Shown: positions 1-7,456 of the stretch, in pieces | Numbering within the stretch: the first letter of the stretch is position 1 | Layout: each line of letters opens with the position of its first letter | NCBI RefSeq assembly: GCF_028994805.1 | Contig: NZ_JAJQQP010000003.1 | Span: 157,145 to 221,144 of the forward strand | Origin: Promicromonospora iranensis | GTDB lineage: Bacteria > Actinomycetota > Actinomycetes > Actinomycetales > Cellulomonadaceae | Length of the DNA: 64,000 bases | Reading direction: 5' to 3' | Made by a program: the position numbers and the translations under genes | Notes under the pieces: model-generated | Seen by the model: the letters and a program-made list of their open reading frames with translations, nothing else | Database searches by the model: none | What the model was told of the DNA's origin: nothing

Positions 1-10
1 CGTAGCACTG

Positions 11-55
11 CTTCAAGTTCGTAGCAAGTACTTCGAGTTCGCAGCAAGGTAGACT
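11..55 (+). promoter_or_regulatory. Direct repeat and promoter before the MarR gene
   Basis: Two imperfect tandem units with a 20-bp period occupy 11-30 and 31-51; each contains AGTTCG followed by AGCAAG. A further partial unit (CGTAGCA) lies at 1-7. The -10-like box TAGACT at 50-55 ends 6 nt before the ATG at 62, so the transcript may be leaderless. Repeats spaced about two helical turns apart over a promoter fit an autoregulatory operator; MarR binding here is inference. Confidence 0.45.
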
Positions 56-61
56 GCGGGC

Positions 62-562
62 ATGGCCGATACCCCTCGTTCCTTCGACCCCACCGAGCTG
101 GGTGCCTACTTCGCACTCATCGAGGTCAGCAGCCTCTTGCGGCACACGGTCGAGCAGCAGCTGCGGGAGGCCGGCGACCTCAGCTACGTGCAGTTCCAGC
201 TCCTGGCCCGCCTGGGCAACTCGCCCGACGGGAGCTACCGCATGACCGACCTCGCCGACGGCGTCGTCTACAGCCGCAGCGGCCTCACCTATCAGGCCCA
301 GTCGCTCGAGCAGCGCGGGCTCGTCACGCGCGCACCGTCCCCCGACGACGAGCGCAGCACCACGGTAGCGATCACCGAGCAGGGCAGGGACGTCCTCGCG
401 AAGGTCTTCCCCGGCCACATCGCGGTGCTCGACGAGCTGCTGTTCGAGCCCCTGGAGCGTGCGGACGTCGAGGCCCTGTTCGACGTGCTGGGCAGGCTCC
501 GTGACCACATGCGCGCGGCACCCCCGCGTTCCGCGGCGCCGCGCCGACGCAAGACGAGCTGA
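62..562 (+). CDS. MarR family transcriptional regulator
   Basis: A 166-residue winged-helix regulator of normal MarR length. The N-terminal helix (about residues 14-35) and C-terminal helices form the usual dimer interface. The helix-turn-helix and wing lie around residues 55-105, where MTDLADGVVYSRSGLTYQ acts as recognition helix region and RAPSPDDERST as the wing. The Arg-Ser-rich C-terminal tail (from about residue 150) is probably disordered. MarR proteins are dimeric DNA-binding repressors that often sense phenolic ligands or oxidants; no ligand can be deduced here. A -10 box ends 6 nt upstream of the ATG, suggesting a leaderless transcript, and direct repeats overlap that promoter. Any divergent target would lie outside the window. 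Confidence 0.85.
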   Translation: MADTPRSFDPTELGAYFALIEVSSLLRHTVEQQLREAGDLSYVQFQLLARLGNSPDGSYRMTDLADGVVYSRSGLTYQAQSLEQRGLVTRAPSPDDERSTTVAITEQGRDVLAKVFPGHIAVLDELLFEPLERADVEALFDVLGRLRDHMRAAPPRSAAPRRRKTS

Positions 563-649
563 GCCGGCGTCCTGCGGCGATGGCCGAGCACGTCGGTGGT
601 TCCCGCTACCGTGTGCTCCGTTGCCGAAGGCCGAGAGGAAGCGCCACGC

Positions 650-700
650 ATGAGCTGGGACGTCAGTCTGTTCAAGAGCGTTCGGCCGGAGCATCGGTGA
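650..700 (+). other. 16-codon ORF overlapping the next start (uORF or gene fragment)
   Basis: An ATG with a purine-rich ribosome site (GAGAGGAAG, about 635-642) opens a 16-codon frame beginning MSWDVSLFKS. It ends with TGA at 698-700, overlapping the GTG of the following gene in a GTGA arrangement. It is either a leader peptide giving translational coupling or the remnant of a gene start left by a deletion or frameshift. Its opening looks like a normal protein N-terminus. Confidence 0.35.
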
Positions 701-1431
701 CCGCTGATCGCTTCGACCTCGCAGCCGAGCTCGTCGCAGCGGCATCGGACCGCTCGTCGGCGTGGCGGTTCGTGGAACGGTTCGCCGAGTACTGGCTCGG
801 CAAACCGCTGGACGCTGCATCCGGTGTGCCCGCCGAACAGATCGACGCGTGCGAGGCAGACCTGGGCATCCGGCTGCCACCGGCGCTGCGTGAGTTCTAC
901 GGGCTCTTTGGGCGACGCCGCGATCTGTTCAGCATCCAGGACACGCTGCTCTCCGTCGTCCAGCGAGGGATGTACATCGACGAAGGCGCACTGATCGTTC
1001 GGCACGAGAACCAGGTCGTCTGTCGGTGGGGCATCCTGCTGGAGCATCTGGACCAGGCCGACCCGCCCGTCGTCGTACTGGTCGACCGCGCGGACGAGCG
1101 CCAGGAGCGCTGGGTGCCCTGGACCGAGACTTTCTCCGCCGCGGTGGTCCAGTGGCTGGTCTACGAGTCGTGCATGCGCTCGGGTACCGGTGACCTCGCC
1201 ACGGAGTTCGACAGCCCCGCCGACCTGGTCGAGGTCGCTGCGCGAGCCAGGCCGCTCGCCGTCGCTCCGTTCGCCGTCGGTCATTGGAGCGTGCAGACGG
1301 AGGCGCGTTGGTCTCTCGTCGACGACGTGATCCTGCTGGCCGACGACACGACGATCCTGATGAGCGCACGGTCCAGCCAGGCCGCCGACGCGTTCCGTGA
1401 TCGTTACCCGGCTGACTGGCTTCACGAATAG
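697..1431 (+). CDS. SMI1/KNR4 (SUKH)-like protein
   Basis: A 244-residue soluble protein. The segment around residues 45-80, with LGIRLPPALREFYGLFG, is the typical SMI1/KNR4 signature (acidic residue spacer, LP..L..FY.L.G). Later parts contain further family-like strands (QVVCRWGILLEHLDQADPPV). SUKH-superfamily proteins often serve as immunity proteins in bacterial polymorphic toxin systems, but no toxin gene is visible next to it, so this one is an orphan of unknown role. The GTG start at 697 is chosen because family similarity begins soon after it and because it overlaps the stop of a short upstream frame; a longer reading from 580 is open but has no family features. Confidence 0.6.
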   Translation: MTADRFDLAAELVAAASDRSSAWRFVERFAEYWLGKPLDAASGVPAEQIDACEADLGIRLPPALREFYGLFGRRRDLFSIQDTLLSVVQRGMYIDEGALIVRHENQVVCRWGILLEHLDQADPPVVVLVDRADERQERWVPWTETFSAAVVQWLVYESCMRSGTGDLATEFDSPADLVEVAARARPLAVAPFAVGHWSVQTEARWSLVDDVILLADDTTILMSARSSQAADAFRDRYPADWLHE

Positions 1432-1476
1432 GCGCCCGCCCGTGCGAGGTCCCGCCGGTCGACACAGACTGAAGGC

Positions 1477-1692
1477 ATGGGTGAAAAAGAGTTCCGCGAG
1501 GGCGACGAGGTCACCTGGTCCAGCCACGGGCAGACGGTGCACGGCGAGGTTGTCGAGGAGATCACCGAGGACACCGAGGCCGCTGGTCGGACGGTCCGGG
1601 CCTCGAAGGACGACCCGCAGTACCGCGTACGCAGCGACAAGAGCGGCAAGGACGCCGTCCACAAGCCCTCCGCGCTGGAGGACGACGCATGA
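1477..1692 (+). CDS. DUF2945 (HVA1 TUDOR-like) domain protein
   Basis: A 71-residue acidic protein. FREGDEVTWSSHGQTVHGEV at residues 6-25 and the downstream YRVRSDKSGKDAVHKPSAL match the small beta-barrel DUF2945 family, also called hypervirulence-associated TUDOR domain. The domain fills the whole protein. Function is unknown; a TUDOR-like barrel suggests binding of a protein tail or nucleic acid, which is inference. The ATG is preceded by a GAAGG ribosome site. The last codons overlap the next gene (ATGA), so the two are very likely translated together. Confidence 0.75.
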   Translation: MGEKEFREGDEVTWSSHGQTVHGEVVEEITEDTEAAGRTVRASKDDPQYRVRSDKSGKDAVHKPSALEDDA

Positions 1693-1997
1693 GCGACGAG
1701 TTCGACGAGGCCGTGAACATGACGGCGAGCGAGCTGGAGCGGTGGCTGCGCAGCGACGAGTCGAAGTCGGTGGGCCAGTCGGACGGCGGCGAGTCGGTCG
1801 GTCACGAGTCCGGCCGTCGCATCGTGCAGCTCCTGCGCACGAAGAAAGGCGACCTGACGGAGGGCGACGAGGCGCACATGCGCAAGGTCGTCGGGTACGT
1901 CCACCGGCACCTCGCTCAGCGCCCGGACGGGGACGTGGAGCACACGCGGTGGCGCTACTCCCTGATGAACTGGGGACACGACCCCCTCAAGGACTGA
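1689..1997 (+). CDS. DUF3140 domain protein
   Basis: A 102-residue charged protein matching the DUF3140 family. Conserved features visible are the N-terminal VNMTASELERWLRSDESKSV, the central RRIVQLLRTKKGDLTEGDE and the C-terminal HTRWRYSLMNWGHDPLK. The family is all-helical in appearance and has no assigned reaction. It starts within the last codons of the DUF2945 gene (ATGA overlap), an arrangement recurring in Actinobacteria, so the two probably act together. No membrane segment or signal peptide is seen, so a cytoplasmic location is expected. Confidence 0.75.
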   Translation: MSDEFDEAVNMTASELERWLRSDESKSVGQSDGGESVGHESGRRIVQLLRTKKGDLTEGDEAHMRKVVGYVHRHLAQRPDGDVEHTRWRYSLMNWGHDPLKD

Positions 1998-2047
1998 CTC
2001 GGCAGCCCTGGCCCCGGAGGGCCCGACCGGCCCGCTAGAGTCCCGGC

Positions 2048-2497
2048 ATGACCGGCCCACGGCGCTACCAGGACGTCCGCGCAGTCACGCTCACTGCGCC
2101 GCCCGACGTCGTGTGGCGCGCCGTCCTCGACCAGGTCGAGGTGCTCGGGCAGCCGTCCTGGTACGTGCGCCTGATCGGCTGCCGCGACTCGCAGCCCGCA
2201 GGCCCGAGACCCCTCGCAGCCGGGTCGGTGGTCCCCGGCTTCCGGGTCGCGACGGCGGATCCGCCGTCCCGACTCGTGCTCGACGGCGTCCACCGGTTCT
2301 CGGTCTACACGCTCACCTTCCGCCTGGTGCCGACAGACGCCGGCACGCGCCTGGAAGCGCACACCGACGCGACCTTCCCAGGCGCTCTCGGTGCCCTCTA
2401 CCGGCTGCTGGTGATCGAGTCGCGCATCCACAAGCTCGCGACCCGGACCATCGTGACGCGCATCCGACGGCAAGGGCAGCTCCGGATCGGTGCTTAG
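2048..2497 (+). CDS. SRPBCC-like (polyketide cyclase/START fold) protein
   Basis: A 149-residue protein with the helix-grip layout: an opening strand YQDVRAVTLTAPPDVVWRAV, alternating strands to about residue 115 (GTRLEAHTDATFPG), and a long C-terminal helix (LYRLLVIESRIHKLATRTIV). SRPBCC proteins bind hydrophobic ligands in a cavity under the C-terminal helix; ligand and role here are unknown. A TAGAGT box at 2036-2041 lies 6 nt before the ATG, which fixes the start and suggests a leaderless mRNA. It converges on the membrane protein gene at 2583-3008. Confidence 0.65.
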   Translation: MTGPRRYQDVRAVTLTAPPDVVWRAVLDQVEVLGQPSWYVRLIGCRDSQPAGPRPLAAGSVVPGFRVATADPPSRLVLDGVHRFSVYTLTFRLVPTDAGTRLEAHTDATFPGALGALYRLLVIESRIHKLATRTIVTRIRRQGQLRIGA

Positions 2498-2582
2498 TCC
2501 GGGCGATACATGACGTCGGAGGTGGTCGACCTGGCCGACCGTTCGGGTGTCAGACCGCCCGTGATTGCCTCAGCGAGCGAGG

Positions 2583-3008
2583 TCATCCGGTGACGAGGAC
2601 CGCGACTGCAGCCACGGGCAGCAAGACCACCAAGAGCAACGCCACCCACATGCCGATGATGAGGCCGCGTCCCTTGCGGGTCTGCGTGGTCAGCCCCATC
2701 GAACCGTCATTGATGAACTGGTGGTAGGGCGGTGCGTAAAAGACCTCGAGGTGCTGCCCAGGGGCGACGTCGATGTCGATCGCGGCGTGCCCATACCGGC
2801 GCATCCACTGGGAGTGGGCCTGGAGGTGATGGCGTCCGGACATGATGGGAAACTGCCGGGTGCCGTCGCTCGGCACCGGTGCGACGTAGCCATCGATGGT
2901 GAGCGTGGGCGCGATGAGGTTCGAGGTCATGATGTTGCCCTGGACCGTGAAGCTCAGCACCGCATCAGGAGCGAACACGGGCGGTGGGGGCGAAGTCGGC
3001 TGGCTCAC
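2583..3008 (-). CDS. Small membrane-anchored hypothetical protein
   Basis: A 141-residue protein I cannot assign to a named family. The start is Pro-rich (SQPTSPPPPVF), followed by a probable beta-rich soluble domain (FTVQGNIMTSN, HAAIDIDVAPGQHLEVFYA). One C-terminal transmembrane helix (about residues 116-139, MWVALLLVVLLPVAAVAVLV) follows a basic stretch, so the bulk is probably on the side opposite a C-tail anchor. The GTG at 3008 is preferred because TACGCT lies 6 nt upstream of it; an in-frame upstream start at 3038 is also open. It diverges from the membrane protein gene at 3048. Confidence 0.55.
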   Translation of the reverse strand: MSQPTSPPPPVFAPDAVLSFTVQGNIMTSNLIAPTLTIDGYVAPVPSDGTRQFPIMSGRHHLQAHSQWMRRYGHAAIDIDVAPGQHLEVFYAPPYHQFINDGSMGLTTQTRKGRGLIIGMWVALLLVVLLPVAAVAVLVTG

Positions 3009-3047
3009 CCGATGAGCGTAGTGACGTGATGCAGCCAAGACCTCGGT

Positions 3048-3572
3048 ATGCCGGTCGTTTCACCCGGCATTCGTCGGTGTGCTGGTCACGGCGCTGCTCA
3101 CTTGGCATCCTGGCCTGCCGTGGCGCACCTACCTGGAAGTCCTCCCCTGCTGGGCTGGGTCGTCATCGTGTTGGGGGTCGCCCAGTTGATCATGCTGTGG
3201 CTTGAGAGGAAGAAGTACCGAACGAAGGCAGCTTCAAGGCCTGGCGGAAGAATGGCGCGGTCCGTCGAAGGACTGGTGCTCTCCTTGGTGTGGCTGCTCG
3301 GCGGTGCCTTGGTGCTTCACCCCGTGGCCCCCGCGGCTTCTGGCGCGATGGCCGTGATTGCGGCTCTGTGCTTCCCCGCGGTGTTTGTTTGTACTGGGCT
3401 GCTCGCTGTCCTGCGAGTTGATGACCTTGCTGAATGGATGGGTTGGCCGCCGCCTGAGAGACGGTGGCAACGGGGCGTTCTCCGCGGCGTGGGGGTGGCG
3501 CATGCCGTCGGTGGTGTCGCGATGTTTGGGTTCCTCACCCACCTCGCCCCGTCGGTGCTCGGTGACTGGTGA
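3048..3572 (+). CDS. Hypothetical four-helix membrane protein
   Basis: A 174-residue protein with about four hydrophobic segments: residues 34-52 (LLGWVVIVLGVAQLIMLWL), 73-92, 95-120 (AVIAALCFPAVFVCTGLLAV) and 148-165. The first 30 residues are unlike a normal N-terminus, so the true start may be further in. Base composition is somewhat less GC-rich than the core genes. I recognise no family. It is divergent from the anchored protein at 2583-3008, and the two may share a regulatory region. Inner-membrane location is the only safe inference. Confidence 0.45.
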   Translation: MPVVSPGIRRCAGHGAAHLASWPAVAHLPGSPPLLGWVVIVLGVAQLIMLWLERKKYRTKAASRPGGRMARSVEGLVLSLVWLLGGALVLHPVAPAASGAMAVIAALCFPAVFVCTGLLAVLRVDDLAEWMGWPPPERRWQRGVLRGVGVAHAVGGVAMFGFLTHLAPSVLGDW

Positions 3573-3676
3573 ACGCGTCGTGGGTGAGGTGCGCCATGAG
3601 GCCAGGCCATGTTGGGCAGGCCCCACGTGACCTGCGAGTTCACGACGACGAATAGGTCCGTTTGCCTGCGTGCCAC

Positions 3677-4867
3677 ATGATGACTGCCGTGGATCCGAGA
3701 GCTGATGCCGCCGCCCTGGTCGCCGACCGATATCCCGAGGCACGGTGGTCGCTGCTGGCCGGCAGCGTGCTCGACCCCGGCTCCCGCACGGCGGGGTCGG
3801 ACCTGGACATCGTGGTCTGCGTGCCCGACGACGCCGTCGGGCACCGTGACTCCGTCCGCTGGCGGGGCTGGCCGGTCGAGCTGTTCGTGAACACCGAGGC
3901 GGGCCACCGCTGGTTCATCGCGCAGGAGACGGCGCGGAGAAAGCCGACCTTGGCGCGGATGATCGCCATGGGCGTGCCGCTGGCGGGGGAGGGCGACGTC
4001 GGCGCGCTGAAGGCGGAGTGCCAGGCGCTGGTGGACGCGGGCCCGGGGCCGGCGTCGGACACCGCCCTGGAGGATGCCAGGTACGGCGTGACCGACCTGC
4101 TCGACGACCTCGCATACGCGCGGGACAGCGGCGAGGCCGACGTGGTGCGTTCGGTGCTGTGGGAGCGGGTCGGGCACCTCGCCCTGGCGGCCGCCGGGAG
4201 GTGGGACGGCGGCGGGAAGTGGCTGCTGCGCGAGCTGCGCGCCTGGGATCCCGGCTACGCCGCCCGCTGGGTGGCCGCCAGGCACGACGACCGGACGATG
4301 GTCGCGGTCGCCCGCGCCACGCTGGACGCAGCGGGCGGCCCGCTGTTCGAGGGATACCTGCGCCAGGCACCCGTCGTCGACGAGGTCCCGGCGGCCTCGA
4401 CGGTGCCGCCCGTGGTGGTGCGGCGGACGGCGCGGGCGATCCTGCTGGACGACGCGGGCCGCCTCGTGCTGATCAAGCGGACCGTCCCGGGGCGTGCGCC
4501 GTACTGGGTGACGCCGGGTGGCGGCGTCGAACCCGAGGACGCCTCGGTCGAGGACGGGCTGCACCGGGAGCTGCTGGAGGAGCTCGGCGCCACGGCGCAG
4601 ATCGTCCGGCAGGTGTTCCTGACCTCCCAGCCCAAGGACGCCGGGATCGCGGTGCAGCACTACTTCCTTGCGCACGTCACCTCCATGGACCTGACGCTGC
4701 GCTGCGGGCCGGAGCTCCAGGAGCCGGTCCGGGGCACGTACGACGTCGAGCGCGTGGACCTGCGCGACGACGCCGCGCTGGCCCGCCTCGAGCTGGTGCC
4801 CGCCGCGTTGAAGGCGTTCGTCCGGACGAACCGCGACGCGCTGCTCGCCGAGGCAGCAAGCTCGTAG
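3677..4867 (+). CDS. Nucleotidyltransferase-Nudix hydrolase fusion protein
   Basis: About 396 residues in two parts. Residues 20-110 carry the polymerase-beta-like nucleotidyltransferase motif (GSVLDPGSRTAGSDLDIVV: GS, a spacer, then DxD), followed by a helical region to about residue 235. Residues 245-385 form a Nudix domain with PGGGVEPEDASVEDGLHREL then LEELG; the REL-x-EE-x-G core is intact, with one extra residue in the preceding loop. Minor nucleotidyltransferases move a nucleotide onto small molecules or proteins, while Nudix enzymes cleave nucleoside diphosphate-X bonds. Joining both in one chain is unusual, and the substrate is unknown. ATG at 3677 or 3680 is chosen; a TTG at 3662 is also open. 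Confidence 0.7.
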   Translation: MMTAVDPRADAAALVADRYPEARWSLLAGSVLDPGSRTAGSDLDIVVCVPDDAVGHRDSVRWRGWPVELFVNTEAGHRWFIAQETARRKPTLARMIAMGVPLAGEGDVGALKAECQALVDAGPGPASDTALEDARYGVTDLLDDLAYARDSGEADVVRSVLWERVGHLALAAAGRWDGGGKWLLRELRAWDPGYAARWVAARHDDRTMVAVARATLDAAGGPLFEGYLRQAPVVDEVPAASTVPPVVVRRTARAILLDDAGRLVLIKRTVPGRAPYWVTPGGGVEPEDASVEDGLHRELLEELGATAQIVRQVFLTSQPKDAGIAVQHYFLAHVTSMDLTLRCGPELQEPVRGTYDVERVDLRDDAALARLELVPAALKAFVRTNRDALLAEAASS

Positions 4868-4901
4868 AACGCGTAAGGCCGACGAGAGCTGCGCGCTTCG
4901 C

Positions 4902-5609
4902 TCAGTCCCAGATGCGGAGGTCCATCGCAAGCTTGTCGTCACTTACTTCGACAACTCGTACGTAGGCAACCCGCCCGTCCCCGGTGTGTCCGCACACCTG
5001 CATACCAGATCGCACCTGGTCCAGGGAGTCTCCCAGGATGACAGTCTGCGCGTCGCAGTTCGCCTTGGTTGGTTCGGTCGCGATCTCCACGATGTTTCGC
5101 AGCTCGAGGGTCCCGTCCCAGAAGCACAGTCCGTTGCCGTCGGCGCCGAGATACCCGTACTGGTCGCTTACGCCCCAGTTGGCCTCCTGGCTGTCCAGGT
5201 CCACGCAGGATCCGCTCGCGATCTCTAACGGCGTTCCGTCCGTTTGCCGATAGACGTCCGTCGGCTTGGCTTGGGTCTCCTCACCGCTGCTCGGCAGTGG
5301 CTGATTGTCGATCTGTGCCTGCAGCTCGGAGCTCTGCGCTTCCAAGGTCGACAGCTGGTCGCGGAGGCGCATGTTTTCGGCCTTGGTGTCTGTCAGAACC
5401 TTCTGGAGTCCGTCGACGTCCGTCGTCAGCTCCTGGCTCGAAGGAGCCGTGACCGTTTGCCGGACCTCGATCCAGTTCGCCGCCACGGCGGTCGCTATCG
5501 CCGCAGCGAGAGTGAATACGCCGACAACTAGCGCCGCGATCACCTCTTTCGACGCGAGCGTCTCTCGAAAAGACCGGGTGCTCTTCGGCGAACTCTGATC
5601 GTCGGTCAC
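4902..5609 (-). CDS. Membrane-anchored coiled-coil protein of unknown function
   Basis: A 235-residue protein. After about 24 polar residues comes one transmembrane helix (VIAALVVGVFTLAAAIATAV, about 24-45), then a coiled coil (about 58-100, with VDGLQKVLTDTKAENMRLRD), then a C-terminal extracytoplasmic domain containing four cysteines (SGSCVDL, GLCFWDG, KANCDAQ, QVCGHTG) that could form two disulfides. Codon use is noticeably less GC-rich than in neighbours, suggesting transfer. I know no family with this layout. It converges on the nucleotidyltransferase-Nudix gene with a 34-bp gap. GTG at 5609 is the first start. Confidence 0.55.
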   Translation of the reverse strand: MTDDQSSPKSTRSFRETLASKEVIAALVVGVFTLAAAIATAVAANWIEVRQTVTAPSSQELTTDVDGLQKVLTDTKAENMRLRDQLSTLEAQSSELQAQIDNQPLPSSGEETQAKPTDVYRQTDGTPLEIASGSCVDLDSQEANWGVSDQYGYLGADGNGLCFWDGTLELRNIVEIATEPTKANCDAQTVILGDSLDQVRSGMQVCGHTGDGRVAYVRVVEVSDDKLAMDLRIWD

Positions 5610-5709
5610 GCCACACCTATCGTGGATCGGAAGTTTCGACAGGCAGACATTGCCACAGGTGCGTCCGGAACACTATGGAGTTGACCGTCTCCGCGACCTT
5701 CGTCCCGCC

Positions 5710-6501
5710 TCAGTGCCGGTGCTCCCCGCCACCCCGAGGCGGCACCGGCGTCGCTCCCGGTCGCGTCCACTGCGGCGTCGCCCGGCGGGTCGACCCCCAG
5801 GTGGCGTTGCCGTCGGCGTCCGTGGCCCAGTACCAGCAGGAGTCCCGGCCCTCGGGCCAGCCCGCCGGCATGTCCTCCCAGGCCTCGCCCCGACCGTACG
5901 GGGTCATGTCGAGCAACCCGAAGATCCCGGAGGCCGGCTCGTTGCCGCGGCCGGTGGTCCGGTAGGTGAGGAACACCCGGTCGTCGTCGCGCAGGAAGCA
6001 GACGATGTGGCCCATGTCGACGCCGACCGGTGCCGCCAGCCCGCGCACCGAGTACCAGGGCTCGGTGTAGCCCATGAACTCCAGGTACGGGGCGACCTCG
6101 TCCCACGGACCCTCGGTCAGCATCGCGAACGAGACGCCGCGCGCCGCGAGGTACGGGGCGGCCTGCTGGATGTGCCAGGTGTTGATCGTGCAGCCGGGGC
6201 ACTGGCGCTCGAACGGCTCGCCGTCGTGCCACATGTGCTGGTAGACGACGAGCTCGTCGCGGCCCTGGAAGAGGTCGAGGAGCGGCACGGGCCCGTCGGT
6301 ACCCGTGACCTGCAGGGTGGCGTCGATCTCGACCATCGGCAGCCGACGTCGGGCAGCGGCGAGCGCGTCACCCGCGCGGGTGTGGGCCTTCTCCAGGGCG
6401 AGGAACTCGTCCCGCGTGGCCTGCCAGCTGTCCCAGTCGACCACGGGTGGGCGGCCGGGCCGGATGGTGGTGGTGCGGTTCGTGACGGGCGTCTCGGCCA
6501 C
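5710..6501 (-). CDS. DUF899 family thioredoxin-like protein
   Basis: A 263-residue protein of the DUF899 family. Typical elements are the N-terminal ATRDEFLALEKAHTRAGDAL, the strand LDLFQGRDELVVYQHMWHDG, the motif FERQCPGCTINTWHIQ and the later RDSCWYWATDADGN segment. The fold is thioredoxin-like, with CPGC at the expected active-site position. Family members are predicted dithiol oxidoreductases, but no substrate is established. No signal peptide is present, so it is cytoplasmic. The start is GTG. The 120-bp space upstream shows nothing distinctive. Confidence 0.75.
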   Translation of the reverse strand: MAETPVTNRTTTIRPGRPPVVDWDSWQATRDEFLALEKAHTRAGDALAAARRRLPMVEIDATLQVTGTDGPVPLLDLFQGRDELVVYQHMWHDGEPFERQCPGCTINTWHIQQAAPYLAARGVSFAMLTEGPWDEVAPYLEFMGYTEPWYSVRGLAAPVGVDMGHIVCFLRDDDRVFLTYRTTGRGNEPASGIFGLLDMTPYGRGEAWEDMPAGWPEGRDSCWYWATDADGNATWGSTRRATPQWTRPGATPVPPRGGGEHRH

Positions 6502-6620
6502 GGGGTCCTCCAGCGTCTCGGTGACGGGCGCCGGTGGCGCCCCTACCTACCGACGACGAGCCGGCTCCGGACTCATCGGTGGTGCGCGGGCTCGGGGCCG
6601 ACCGTTCCGCTCCGTGCGGC

Positions 6621-7352
6621 TCAGTCCTGCTTGACGCGGCGACCCATCACGAGCAGCACCACACCGGCGGCGATCAGCAGGCCCGCGAAGATCGTGACCG
6701 GGACGGCCATGGAGCCGGTGGCCGCGAGCACGTCCTCGTCGGTGGCCGGCGTGGTGGCCGCCGTGGTGGTGGGCGACGGCGCGGCCACGCTCCCGGCGGA
6801 CGCGCTCGGCACCGGCGACGGCTCGGTGGCCGTGTCCGACGACGCAGGCTCGGCCGCCGGCTCCGTGGTGGCCGACGGGCCCGGCGTGGCCGACGGCGTC
6901 GGGGTCGCCGTCGGAGTCGTCGTCGGAGTCGGAGTCGCCGTCGGAGCCGGCCGGTCGTCGGTGCAGACCGGCTTCTGGCCGCCCTCGCCGAAGTGCTCGT
7001 CGTACTCCGCGACCTGCACCCAGGTGATGCAGTACGACGGGTCGTCGATCAGCTCGTCCCAGGGCAGGAACGACTCGCCGACGTACTGGCCGGACGGCTG
7101 CTCGTTCCGGGTCTCGAAGTGGATTCCCGCGGACCGCTCGGCACCCGCGACGGTGTACCGGACGTTGACGTGGCCGCCGTCGGCGAAGTCCGCGCCGTCG
7201 GGGAGGGTGAGGCCCTCCGCGGTGACCGCGTACGGGACCGGACCGTCCGAGCCGTCGGACGGTGCCGCCGCGGCGGAGGGCGCCCCGATCACCAGGGCCG
7301 CGGTCAGCAGGAGGGGAGCGGTGGCGACGGACGCGGCCGGGGGAATGCGCAT
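6621..7352 (-). CDS. LAXTG-motif cell-wall-anchored surface protein
   Basis: A 243-residue exported protein. It has a signal peptide (residues 1-31, ending ALVIGAPSAAAA), a short beta-rich domain to about residue 130, a long Thr/Pro/Ser/Ala-rich stalk with TPTPT repeats, and a C-terminal sorting signal: LAATG, a hydrophobic helix (VPVTIFAGLLIAAGVVLLVM) and a basic tail GRRVKQD. LAXTG is the recognition motif of class E sortases of high-GC Gram-positives, so the mature protein should be joined to peptidoglycan. No sortase gene is in the window. The ATG at 7352 is preceded by AAAGGA. Two cysteines (YCITW, VCTDD) could form a disulfide. Ligand unknown. Confidence 0.75.
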   Translation of the reverse strand: MRIPPAASVATAPLLLTAALVIGAPSAAAAPSDGSDGPVPYAVTAEGLTLPDGADFADGGHVNVRYTVAGAERSAGIHFETRNEQPSGQYVGESFLPWDELIDDPSYCITWVQVAEYDEHFGEGGQKPVCTDDRPAPTATPTPTTTPTATPTPSATPGPSATTEPAAEPASSDTATEPSPVPSASAGSVAAPSPTTTAATTPATDEDVLAATGSMAVPVTIFAGLLIAAGVVLLVMGRRVKQD

Positions 7353-7456
7353 GGAAGTCCTTTCACGCAAGACACAGGAGGTGTACTTCGGGGTAGTGGG
7401 CACCACGCTGTGCAACCGGTCAAAAGGGTATGACATGGACACCCGTCGCCCACGCA

